Shown: positions 15,544 through 23,766 of the stretch, in pieces
How the letters are laid out: the number at the start of each line of letters is the position of its first letter
Numbering within the stretch: position 1 is the stretch's first letter
DNA from: Lachnospiraceae bacterium UBA3850
Lineage (GTDB): Bacteria; Bacillota; Clostridia; Lachnospirales; Lachnospiraceae
Length of the DNA: 64,000 nucleotides
NCBI GenBank assembly: GCA_002392655.1
Contig: DGHK01000036.1
Span: forward strand, 15,421-79,420
Direction: 5' to 3'
Notes under the pieces: generated by a model
The model's input: the letters and a program-made list of their open reading frames with translations, nothing else
Database searches by the model: none
What the model was told of the DNA's origin: nothing
Translations under genes and position numbers: made by a program

Positions 15544-17994
15544 TTATTCGATAGATGCTGTATCTCTTGCTTTTATTGTTCCGGTATACTGTGATGTGAT
15601 CCTTGTGATGATTATTGTGACTGCGACCAATATAGCCGGATATTTCAGCATGCTTATGAAGCTGTATATCATTTCAATTGATGTTGCTCCCATCATTGAA
15701 AAGATAGCGCTACATACCAGGTTAGCAAGTGGGATTGACAAAGCAACTGCCAAAAGAACTGCTATTACTCCGAGTATTCCAAATCTTATTACGTGCCATC
15801 CTATTATGTCACGGTCTCTGAAGCCTACGGCTTTTAGGATTGCTATCTGCTTTTTCTCTCTTGCGATGAAGCTTCTTTCCATCATTACTGTCACAAGTAT
15901 GATAACGAGTATTGTGATGACCACCAGAAGCTTTTCTACTGCCTGCATAGCATCAAGTGTTCCCATATTTTCTACACATTCTTCAGTCTGATTTCTTACT
16001 TCGTCAGCGCTGAATAATTCTTTTATTCTAGCCTTACGTTTATCTATCTCTTTCTGATCCGGATTATCAGTAAAGGTGATCAGAGTGCTCATATATCCCG
16101 TTGCAGCATCCAATTTTGTAGGTGCATCATCATATAATCTCATAATTGTTCCGAGGTTGTTCATGCTTTGGAACTTTCCGGTTATAGTGCACTTTTCTTT
16201 TGTATCACCAAAATCAATTTCTATTGTGTCTCCGATCCTCAGTCCATATTCTTCAGCTACCGCTTCAGTTATTGCTATCTCATTCTTATTCTGAGGAGCC
16301 ACACCTTCTGTCATAGGATATTCTCTGGTCCAGTCACCCACGACCTGAAAAAATGTATAGGAATAGCTTTCATTATCCAGAGTGAATCTATACGAAAATA
16401 CGACATCATTATAAACATTAGCAGGCATTCCCTCGCTTTCAAGCTTATCCTCTATGAGCTTCAGATAGTCTTCATATATTTCTTTACCGTTATCAAACTT
16501 CTTTAAAGTATTAGGATCAATCTCACTCATATCCTTTATTTCTTCTATGCCTGGCACTTCACTATACTTATCAATCAGCCTGTCCAGATCAACTTTACCG
16601 GGATCCTCGTCATGCATATAAAGGTCTGCTCTTACACTAAATGTATCTATAAATGCATTACTATCCAGGGTCCTTGTCATATTGGCAAGCATCAGTAAAA
16701 ATGTAGTACATATTCCGATGGATATGATTATATTCAGATATCTCCTCGGACTGCTGAGTATATCATTCCATGCCAGATATGCTGAATTCTTAAGATGACT
16801 TCTGCTGATACGAATACCACGTTTTTTCCTAAACCTTTCACCAGATTCTCCACTTCTTATAGCATCTACAGGAGTCATCTTCTTAACTTTTCTGGTAGCA
16901 AGAAATGCAAGCCACATAATGAGAACAAATACGGTAAGTGCTCCGACTATATTTATAACCTGACCATAGTTATTTCCAAGCATCATACTTTTTGAAACAC
17001 TCTTAATCAGCATATTTCCAAAAGGGAAACTGATTAAGCATCCGATCACTGTTCCGAGAAGGCTGATTGCAAAATACTTTACCAGATATAATCTTCTGAT
17101 TCTGAAATTTCTGATACCTATCGCCTTCATAACTCCTATCTCTCTATAGTCATCCTGGATAGTAAATCCTATAGAAAACTTAAGTATCACAAATGATACG
17201 ATGATTAGGCATACACTTAAGATCACAATTATAAATGCAACCATCATCTCAACTATTCGAGTGAGTATTACTGTACTTCTTGGAAATGTGCCTCCAACGT
17301 TTTCTAAACCGGCAATACTCTTATTAACTCCTTCGATATTATCTGTTTCGATATAAGCCAGATAATAATTTGATGCACCGTGAGCAGCTGAGTCAAAAAA
17401 CTGCTTTGCATCCTCTTCGTTCATAAGTATTCTCTTATTTCCTGTTATTGAAGAACCGAGAAATGCATCCTTTAATCCATCATCTAAGATAAACTCCTTT
17501 TCTTCCTTACCAAGCTTCAGCTTTATCTTATCCCCTGCCTTAAGATCAGCGTCATCCAGAAACTTTGTAGATATATAGACATGACCTTTCTCAACACTAC
17601 TTACTTCTTTGTTGTTAGAATCAAACAGCTTGATGTATGTTCTTTCCGGAGACTGAATCATCATAGATCCATTCCACGGTATTTTATTTCCATTTCCATC
17701 AAATATCTGATCGTCATAACTAAAAACCTCATCCAGCGCATATGATTTAACATCCTTCGCCTTACTTAATTCGCTTTTAATACCGGACTCATCACTTCCC
17801 GGGTTAAATATGACGAAATAGTCATCCTTCTCTCCAAGAGCCTCCTCAAGGAAATAATCCATTCCATTCACGACCGAAAAGAGATTGGAAAGTCCACTCG
17901 ACACAAATAAACTTGCAAGGATTACAAAAAGAAAAAGTATCGTATTCATCGTTTTACTTCTCTTCAGATCCTTCTTCAAAACCTTAAAAAACAT
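15544..17994 (-). CDS. FtsX-type ABC permease with two extracytoplasmic domains
   Basis: An 816-residue protein: N-terminal membrane helix (about 17-40), large extracytoplasmic domain to about residue 240, three helices with the FtsX signature (REIGVMKAIGIRNFRIRRLYL), a fourth helix, a second periplasmic-type domain (about 440-660) and a terminal three-helix FtsX module (KKQIAILKAVGFRDRDIIGW). This duplicated architecture is that of 10-TM MacB-like or BceB-related exporters. The neighbouring ATPase is its partner, and the RR/STAS/kinase operon just upstream may control it. The pair sits behind the terminator at 18104-18138, so it probably has its own promoter. Confidence 0.88.
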   Translation of the reverse strand: MFFKVLKKDLKRSKTMNTILFLFVILASLFVSSGLSNLFSVVNGMDYFLEEALGEKDDYFVIFNPGSDESGIKSELSKAKDVKSYALDEVFSYDDQIFDGNGNKIPWNGSMMIQSPERTYIKLFDSNNKEVSSVEKGHVYISTKFLDDADLKAGDKIKLKLGKEEKEFILDDGLKDAFLGSSITGNKRILMNEEDAKQFFDSAAHGASNYYLAYIETDNIEGVNKSIAGLENVGGTFPRSTVILTRIVEMMVAFIIVILSVCLIIVSFVILKFSIGFTIQDDYREIGVMKAIGIRNFRIRRLYLVKYFAISLLGTVIGCLISFPFGNMLIKSVSKSMMLGNNYGQVINIVGALTVFVLIMWLAFLATRKVKKMTPVDAIRSGESGERFRKKRGIRISRSHLKNSAYLAWNDILSSPRRYLNIIISIGICTTFLLMLANMTRTLDSNAFIDTFSVRADLYMHDEDPGKVDLDRLIDKYSEVPGIEEIKDMSEIDPNTLKKFDNGKEIYEDYLKLIEDKLESEGMPANVYNDVVFSYRFTLDNESYSYTFFQVVGDWTREYPMTEGVAPQNKNEIAITEAVAEEYGLRIGDTIEIDFGDTKEKCTITGKFQSMNNLGTIMRLYDDAPTKLDAATGYMSTLITFTDNPDQKEIDKRKARIKELFSADEVRNQTEECVENMGTLDAMQAVEKLLVVITILVIILVTVMMERSFIAREKKQIAILKAVGFRDRDIIGWHVIRFGILGVIAVLLAVALSIPLANLVCSAIFSMMGATSIEMIYSFISMLKYPAILVAVTIIITRITSQYTGTIKARDTASIE

Positions 17995-18103
17995 CGCCCT
18001 TCATCCTTTCTGAACTGCAAACTTTTTTCCTTATGAACGTATAATACAAAATCAATTATTAAATAATCATTAAACAAGAAGAATAAATTTAGGGAAATAA
18101 AAA

Positions 18104-18138
18104 AAAGCCTGATATAAAAGCTTTCTATATCAGGCTTT
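18104..18138 (-). terminator. Terminator of the RR-STAS-kinase operon
   Basis: On the minus strand AAAGCCTGATATA pairs with TATATCAGGCTTT around a short loop, followed by a run of T. The stem overlaps the kinase stop codon. Confidence 0.88.
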
Positions 18139-19374
18139 CCTCACAACTAGCGTCACTCTGAAAATATCCCCTTCTATCTCTGCATATACATCTCCGTCCA
18201 TCTTCGTCATCAGCTGCTTTACTATATACAGTCCAAGTCCGTTTCCCTGAATATTATCGGTATTACTTCCTCGATAGAAGGAATCAAATATATCCGTCAT
18301 CTCGCTTTCTTTAAGGGCGCATCCCGAATTGGAGACTGTTATCAGCTTACAATCCTCTTCCTCACTGAAGGTGATTTTTATCCACTTTCCATCACCGTAC
18401 TTGATCGCATTTTCCATCAGATTCTGCAAGGACTCGACCAGTCTGTCCTTATCTGCCGAAAGAAGTGCATTATCGAACTCTCCAACCTCTAACTCAGTAT
18501 GAAGGACGCTCAGCTTATCTCTGTAATAAGCCTCTATTCCTTCTATAACATCCTTCAGATAAACCTCTCCGACTTTTACTTCAAGCTCCATAAAATCCTC
18601 GCGGGAGAGTTTATATATCTCATCAACATAGCCTCGGATTTCCTCAGTCTTGCTAAGAATCCCGTCCAGTGCCTCCTGCCTCCTCTCATCTGAATCATAG
18701 ACCCCATCAGAGAGAGCCTTCGTATAAAGCTGGATAGCTGAAAGTGGAGTCTTAACATCATGCGAAAGAGAAAGCAGCATCGTCTTTTTTTCCTTCTGAT
18801 ATTCCAGAGTTTTAGACTTACTATCCTCCAGATTCTCACGGAGCATATCCATTCCCCACAAAAATCTTCCGAAGAAGCGGCTCTTCTCTTCCTTTATAGG
18901 TGTAGACAGATTACCCTTTGCAAGCTCTTCAGTAAGGGATGACATTTTATCAAATGGCTTTATTACCTTTCTTCCTATATAAACCAGAACGCCTATCGTA
19001 AGAAGAAGTGCAGCACACATACCGATATTCATAAGGACAAATGTATAACCCTCGTTCTTAATCAGATATTCAATTCTGAAAAGCTTACCAGCTACCACTT
19101 CTACAACATAATCATTATTACATATCTCAGTCGGAACAAACTCACTTACCTTTTCTATTGTTTCAAACTGAGTCAGATCAATATCCTCAGGATTATCCAA
19201 AAGAGTACTATCTGACTCCAGGAGCCTTACAACTCTTTCTGCTTCAACACGGTAAAAACGTTCATGTTTTTTTACCCCTGAAAAGTAAATGATATTTAAA
19301 AGAATAATAACAATTATTTCTGCAAATATAATTATTGTCGATGCTTTTTTGAACCTATTCATCTTAAACCTCAA
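18130..19374 (-). CDS. Sensor histidine kinase (two TM, HAMP)
   Basis: A 414-residue kinase: helix at about 11-30, an extracytoplasmic domain of about 80 residues, a second helix at about 112-132, HAMP (KPFDKMSSLTEELAKGNLSTPI), H-box LLSLSHDVKTPLSAIQLY, N-box QNLMENAIKYG and G-box NGLGLYIVKQLM. It is the third gene of the RR-STAS-kinase operon, 28 bases after STAS. Likely to phosphorylate the regulator at 19723-20385 in response to an extracellular signal and control the nearby ABC exporter. Confidence 0.9.
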   Translation of the reverse strand: MRFKMNRFKKASTIIIFAEIIVIILLNIIYFSGVKKHERFYRVEAERVVRLLESDSTLLDNPEDIDLTQFETIEKVSEFVPTEICNNDYVVEVVAGKLFRIEYLIKNEGYTFVLMNIGMCAALLLTIGVLVYIGRKVIKPFDKMSSLTEELAKGNLSTPIKEEKSRFFGRFLWGMDMLRENLEDSKSKTLEYQKEKKTMLLSLSHDVKTPLSAIQLYTKALSDGVYDSDERRQEALDGILSKTEEIRGYVDEIYKLSREDFMELEVKVGEVYLKDVIEGIEAYYRDKLSVLHTELEVGEFDNALLSADKDRLVESLQNLMENAIKYGDGKWIKITFSEEEDCKLITVSNSGCALKESEMTDIFDSFYRGSNTDNIQGNGLGLYIVKQLMTKMDGDVYAEIEGDIFRVTLVVRKA

Positions 19375-19402
19375 AAGAAAATGTGCTATCTAGAAATGTA
19401 TC

Positions 19403-19687
19403 CTAAACCAGTTCATTGTATCCGTTATCCTTTAAGAACTTAAAAACCTCCGGTTTATAATTGATCATTTTAAGATCACCGAACTCAAGCCTTAGTTTTT
19501 TTAGTGCCATCAGACCGGAAACAGATATGAATTCAAGATTTTCAGCATCAAAAAAGGTTCTGTAATTTGTTCCTCTGTTAATGATACAGTACAGTTCTTT
19601 TTCAAATCTTAACGCATCTTCACTATTCACTCGCTTAGGAAGCTGTATGATCATTTCTTCACCATTTATCCTATATGGTATATACAT
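19403..19687 (-). CDS. STAS-domain protein (anti-sigma antagonist-like)
   Basis: A 94-residue protein starting at ATG 19687, five bases after GGAGG (in-frame ATGs at 19717 and 19699 lack a site). The core FFDAENLEFISVSGLMALKKL matches the STAS phosphorylation loop, with the Ser of VSGL in the place of the phosphorylatable Ser of D-S-S/T-G-L; the preceding Asp is replaced. It is inserted between a response regulator and its kinase, which is unusual. Possible role: a protein-protein switch in the same signalling pathway, or antagonist of an anti-sigma factor encoded elsewhere. Confidence 0.75.
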   Translation of the reverse strand: MYIPYRINGEEMIIQLPKRVNSEDALRFEKELYCIINRGTNYRTFFDAENLEFISVSGLMALKKLRLEFGDLKMINYKPEVFKFLKDNGYNELV

Positions 19688-19722
19688 AAGCGCCTCCATG
19701 TCAGATAAAAGCTTCACATGAT

Positions 19723-20385
19723 TTACTCAAATCTATAACCTACACCCCATACCGTGATTATATGCTCCGGCTTCTTCGGGTCATTTTCTATCTTCTCACG
19801 AAGCCATTTGATATGTACTGTGAGAGTCTGAAGCTCCGATTCACTATCACTACCCCATACGGTATCAAACAGGTAATTCTTCTTCAAAGTCACACCCTTA
19901 TTCTCAATCATAAGCTTCAGTAGTTCAAACTCCTTTGCAGTAACAACTACTTCTCTTTCTCCCACCATCAGAGACTGATTTACGTTATTAAGCTTCAGAT
20001 TTCCTTCCACGATAATATCCTGTGCATACTTTCTCTTAAAGATACCATTTATCTTTGCAATGAGAATATCTACATCATAGGGCTTCTCTATATAATCATC
20101 CGCTCCGAGGTTAAGACCCTTCAACTTATCATCCTTTTCAGTTCTGGCACTGGCAACCAGGATGTGTGCATTTGAACTCTCTCTTATCTTCGAACATACA
20201 CTAAATCCATCCATTCCCGGAAGCATTATATCCAGAATAACCAGTTTAGCTCCATATCTCTCGAAAAGTTCGAGAGCCTTTTCGCCTGTTTCCGCAACAG
20301 ATACAGCGTAGTTTTCCTTCCTCAGAAATGTCTGAAGAAGCTCACCTATTTCCTTATTATCTTCAACTATCAATATGTCAAGCAT
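19723..20385 (-). CDS. OmpR/PhoB-family response regulator
   Basis: A 220-residue regulator: receiver domain (ILIVEDNKEIGELL; Asp in LVILDIMLPGMDGF; Lys in DDYIEKPYD) and a winged-helix effector domain (VTAKEFELLKLM ... LTVHIKWLREKI ... TVWGVGYRFE). It heads the RR-STAS-kinase operon. GAGGG lies upstream of the start. Confidence 0.92.
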   Translation of the reverse strand: MLDILIVEDNKEIGELLQTFLRKENYAVSVAETGEKALELFERYGAKLVILDIMLPGMDGFSVCSKIRESSNAHILVASARTEKDDKLKGLNLGADDYIEKPYDVDILIAKINGIFKRKYAQDIIVEGNLKLNNVNQSLMVGEREVVVTAKEFELLKLMIENKGVTLKKNYLFDTVWGSDSESELQTLTVHIKWLREKIENDPKKPEHIITVWGVGYRFE

Positions 20386-20726
20386 GCTACTACCCTCTAT
20401 CGGACATTAATCCTCATATCACATATAATACTCTATGTCTAAGAACCTTAATCTACAGGTTGCCATCTTGTATTATTATACATTATCTGGCCATACATTC
20501 AACAGCTTCCGGACACAAGACGCCCCTAATCGCACTGTCCTCTATCATAAAATAAAAAAAGAAAAAACGCCGAGGACTCAGCGTCTTTTCTTTTACACTA
20601 TTTAATATATGAAACCGGTTGGTTTCTTGTTGAACTGTGTACATATTACCACGACTTTTTCCAGAAGCGTTGAATAAATCGTAAAAAAATTTTTAACAAA
20701 TTGTAAATTATTTGTTTAAAGTTTGT
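20386..20726. other. Intergenic region between the cyclase gene and the RR operon
   Basis: About 340 bases. It contains the terminator at 20562-20590, a 16-base hairpin GAAACCGGTTGGTTTC (20611-20626) that could be a regulator site, and presumably the promoter for the regulator at 20385 (a TATTAT box is visible near 20435 on the minus strand, -35 unclear). No coding signal was seen. Confidence 0.5.
20562..20590. terminator. Rho-independent terminator after the cyclase gene
   Basis: ACGCCGAG and CTCAGCGT form a stem with one mismatch; on the minus strand it is followed by a T-rich run (TTTTTTCTTTTTTT). The plus side also has TTTTCTTTT, so it may work both ways. Confidence 0.75.
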
Positions 20727-21320
20727 TCATAATTCAATCAGAATTGCTCTGCAGGGAGAGCCATCAGCACCGCCCAGATTCAGAGGAGCTGCGTTCAGAA
20801 GGTACTTACCTACCGGAACTTCTGATAGCCTGATTCCCTCAAGAAGAACTACCTCTGCACCAAGCATTATCAGATGAACCTCCTTCGGAGCAGCCTCTGG
20901 ACCTACAGTCTGAGATTCATTTCCGAAAAGCTGTATGCCCTCTTTTGCAAAAACGCGTGCTCCCTCTGCTGTCATAGTCGCATCACCCTTAATGAGTATT
21001 CGTTCAGCGGCTTTCGGATCACACTCTTTCGCCTGAATCATGATTCGCTCAGCATCCTCCGCGGTTATATCACCTGTATGTTCAGCCACATATGCATATC
21101 CGATGAATCTTTTCATATCTACCTGATCGATTGTCTTCCCATCATTTATAAAATGATAAGGTGCATCCACATGTGTTCCGTTATGTGCACACATCTTGAT
21201 ATCCGTCAGATTACAGATATCTCCTTTTTCTATACTGAGTGTTACGTTTCTTACCGGACTTGGGTCTCCGGGAAAAACCTTACACCCAAACACTTCCTGT
21301 GATATATCATATATTTTCAT
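20727..21320 (-). CDS. Cyclase-family metal-dependent hydrolase (kynurenine formamidase-like)
   Basis: A 197-residue protein opening IYDISQEVFGCKVFPGDPSP with the metal-binding motif HNGTHVDAPYHF (about residues 47-58), the HxGTHxDxPxH signature of the cyclase/KynB family. A conserved GAEVVLLEG and a C-terminal LGGADGSPCRAILIEL are present. No other tryptophan-degradation gene is near, so the substrate could be another formamide or cyclic amide. Appears to be a single-gene unit. Confidence 0.85.
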   Translation of the reverse strand: MKIYDISQEVFGCKVFPGDPSPVRNVTLSIEKGDICNLTDIKMCAHNGTHVDAPYHFINDGKTIDQVDMKRFIGYAYVAEHTGDITAEDAERIMIQAKECDPKAAERILIKGDATMTAEGARVFAKEGIQLFGNESQTVGPEAAPKEVHLIMLGAEVVLLEGIRLSEVPVGKYLLNAAPLNLGGADGSPCRAILIEL

Positions 21321-21374
21321 ATCAAAATCCTCTATTATTTCTATCCAATATTACCATCTGAGACATCACCCGCA

Positions 21375-21884
21375 TCACTCTCCGAAATCTCTCTGTCTTA
21401 TCTTGTCCGCATAAGCAATGATTTTCTCTTTCCATTCATCATCTTCACCATCAAGCTGATAAACATTATATCCATACTGTTTTCCGAGTGAGCATACGAT
21501 AGCCTCATCATCTATGTGCAGGGAGATTCTATATCTGTTGGGGAGCTTCTGAGGAAGCATCTTCTTGTTATCTCTTTGAACTTCCTTCATATGCCGTGTT
21601 CCATTTACTATTCCGTCAAACTTGATATGATAATGTCTAAACAAACGTTTTATATACTTCTCAGATCTGAAGGATGATGTGTATACCCAAACCTCATAAC
21701 CCTGTTTCTGAAGCTCTTTAATAACACCGGGCGTTCCAAGGCGAAGTCTCTCTTTATATATCTTGTTAAATGGAAACTTGAGTGGTGGCTCTGTTTTATG
21801 AGTTTCAGGCAACACAAAAAGCACCTCATCCAGATCAAATGAGACTCGCATCTTTGTTTGATTTGAACCTTTTCTGATTTTCAT
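21375..21884 (-). CDS. HAD-like protein, paralogue of the C-terminal half of its neighbour
   Basis: A 169-residue protein with HAD motif I as SFDLDEVLF, motif II in VWVYTSS, and a late acidic pair in SLHIDDEA. The stretch PLKFPFNKIYKERLRLGTPG aligns with PLPFPVNKMFVERIRLGLPA of the 291-residue neighbour, so one arose by duplication. Start ATG 21884 is kept although its ribosome site is weak; ATG 21851 is an alternative. Predicted phosphatase or phosphotransferase with unknown substrate. It follows the ParB-HAD gene by 70 bases and may be co-transcribed. Confidence 0.65.
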   Translation of the reverse strand: MKIRKGSNQTKMRVSFDLDEVLFVLPETHKTEPPLKFPFNKIYKERLRLGTPGVIKELQKQGYEVWVYTSSFRSEKYIKRLFRHYHIKFDGIVNGTRHMKEVQRDNKKMLPQKLPNRYRISLHIDDEAIVCSLGKQYGYNVYQLDGEDDEWKEKIIAYADKIRQRDFGE

Positions 21885-21954
21885 TAGCTACATTTCTTCC
21901 CTTAATCAGTTTTCCCTATTTAAATGTATTATATAACACATACAATCCGGTATT

Positions 21955-22830
21955 CTACTTAAAACTGTGAACCAGCCTGATAACCTCTCTGGACCACTCA
22001 GACGGTTCAGCTTTAATCTCGTGCTCCTCAAAGCTTCCTTCATCACGGAATACTCTGACCATAAGATCTCTGTCAATATGAAGAGTTTCCTTGTACTTTT
22101 TCGTAATCTTAGACTCCGTACGCTTCTTGGTTGCAGAAAAGCGCTTATTCTTTCTGGCTACTCCGGTAACGACACCATCAACCTTCACAGAGTATCTCTT
22201 AAAATAATTCTGTATATAATCAAGCGAATAATAACCGGAAGAATAAACCCAGACATCATAACCGTGCCTACCCAGATAATGAAGCAATGCGGGAAGTCCG
22301 AGCCTTATCCTCTCCACAAACATCTTGTTCACAGGAAACGGAAGTGGTCTCTCCGGAATATCATCTGCTTTTGAGCAGAATACTACTTCATCCAGATCAA
22401 GTGTAGCTCTCTTATCATTATTAGAAGCACGAAGCATCTTCTCTATATCAACCTCGTTGGTCAGATTAACTATCTTTACCGGAATCATCTTGATGCCGAC
22501 TCTCATAGCTGCTGCCCACCTGTGATGTCCGTTAAGGATCATATAACCGTCCGGATGTACCTTCTCTACTGTTATCGGGTCATCCATAATACTCTGATCC
22601 ATTGTTCCAAACCTCTGAAATGTACGCACATATCGATTGTATATACTATAGTTTGGACCAACTGTTTTATTGCAGAATTCATCGTCAGGATTCGGATGAA
22701 GCTTCTCTATGGGAACCTTCTTTGTAAACATCCTCTCCGAAACAGACGCTTTAATCGGAACCATGATTCCATCATATTTTTTTATTTCCTTTTCCAGATA
22801 CTCTGCCAGTTCTGTTTTCGGTGCTGCCAT
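21955..22830 (-). CDS. ParB/sulfiredoxin-fold domain fused to a HAD-like domain
   Basis: A 291-residue protein starting at ATG 22830 after GAGAGGAG. Residues about 30-130 look like a ParB/Srx-fold: VPIEKLHPNPDDEF and the nucleotide-binding motif ILNGHHRWAAAMRVG. Residues about 140-291 are HAD-like with motif I TLDLDEVVF and motif II VWVYSSG, but the late acidic motif reads HIDRDL, where the neighbouring paralogue has HIDDEA. Known ParB-fold enzymes include ATP/ADP-dependent kinases (SbnI, SerK) and nucleases; joining one to a phosphatase fold suggests paired phosphorylation and dephosphorylation (inference). I do not recognise this fusion by name. Confidence 0.7.
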   Translation of the reverse strand: MAAPKTELAEYLEKEIKKYDGIMVPIKASVSERMFTKKVPIEKLHPNPDDEFCNKTVGPNYSIYNRYVRTFQRFGTMDQSIMDDPITVEKVHPDGYMILNGHHRWAAAMRVGIKMIPVKIVNLTNEVDIEKMLRASNNDKRATLDLDEVVFCSKADDIPERPLPFPVNKMFVERIRLGLPALLHYLGRHGYDVWVYSSGYYSLDYIQNYFKRYSVKVDGVVTGVARKNKRFSATKKRTESKITKKYKETLHIDRDLMVRVFRDEGSFEEHEIKAEPSEWSREVIRLVHSFK

Positions 22831-22941
22831 AATACTATCTCCTCTCTATCATACTAACTAAACCCCAATTACAATAATTATAACAAATTCTTTTAATATG
22901 ATAACATATTATCTTAGTGTTTATCACATTACCAGCACAAA

Positions 22942-22973
22942 ATGTGCCACCGAAAAGCATTCCGATGGCACAT
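22942..22973 (-). terminator. Hairpin terminator after the second exporter operon
   Basis: Arms ATGTGCCA and TGGCACAT, extended by a further CG/CG pair, with a T-rich stretch on the minus side. It lies 30 bases past the ATPase stop at 23003. Confidence 0.65.
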
Positions 22974-23002
22974 CAATTAAAATGAGAGGAGTTATGAGTG
23001 TA

Positions 23003-23707
23003 TTATGCAGTTTTTATACGATCACTTACCTCTTCCATTTTTTCTATCTCACCGTCAACTATTCGAATAAGTCTGGTGCCATAACGTGAAGCCTCTTCAG
23101 AGTGAGTTACCTGAACTATCGTTTTGTTATACTTCCAGTTTATTCTTCGGAAGAGCTCCATGATTTTTGTTCCGGACTTGCTGTCGAGATTTCCGATTGG
23201 TTCATCAAGGAACAGGATATCCGGATCAAACACAAGTGATCTCGCTATAGCAACTCTCTGCTGCTGTCCTCCTGAAAGCTCTCTCGGAGTGAGCCTACGC
23301 TTATCCTGCATTCCGATAAGCTCCAGGCATTCATTTATTCTGTCCTTGTATTCCGACCTCTTCTTTCCAGCCAGCATAAGTGGAAGCGCTATGTTATCTA
23401 CAACATTCAGATTCGGAACGAGATTATAGAACTGAAACACAAATCCTATCTCTTCATTTCTCATACTGCTGAGCTCTTTGTCCTTAAGTGTTGAGAGGTC
23501 TCTACCGTTTATGAATACATTTCCCTTGGTAGGCTGATCAAGCCCACCAAGGAGATACAGCAGAGTTGATTTACCACTTCCGGAAGGGCCCATAATTGAG
23601 ACAAAGTCTCCTTCCTCTACTGTAAGATTTATATTCTTAAGTACCTCAGTTACCTGCTTTCCATTAGTAAAAGATCTGCTTACATTATTTACTTCTATAA
23701 TACTCAT
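23003..23707 (-). CDS. ABC transporter ATPase, MacB/LolD type
   Basis: A 234-residue ATPase: Walker A GPSGSGKST, Q-loop IGFVFQFYNL, signature LSGGQQQRVAIARSL, Walker B ILFLDEPIGNLDS, H-loop VQVTHSEEA. GGAGAAAT precedes ATG 23707. It lies 60 bases downstream of its permease partner. Usual Walker B sequence is DEPTGNLD; here it is DEPIGNLD, a mild change. Confidence 0.92.
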   Translation of the reverse strand: MSIIEVNNVSRSFTNGKQVTEVLKNINLTVEEGDFVSIMGPSGSGKSTLLYLLGGLDQPTKGNVFINGRDLSTLKDKELSSMRNEEIGFVFQFYNLVPNLNVVDNIALPLMLAGKKRSEYKDRINECLELIGMQDKRRLTPRELSGGQQQRVAIARSLVFDPDILFLDEPIGNLDSKSGTKIMELFRRINWKYNKTIVQVTHSEEASRYGTRLIRIVDGEIEKMEEVSDRIKTA

Positions 23708-23766
23708 TTTTATTTCTCCTATCCATGATTAATATTTGATTTAATTATCTATTCTCATCTAATTAC

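Noticed and set aside
21955..22830. Chromosome-partition ParB gene
   Set aside because: No ParA, no parS-like site and a C-terminal HAD domain in place of the ParB DNA-binding and dimer domains.
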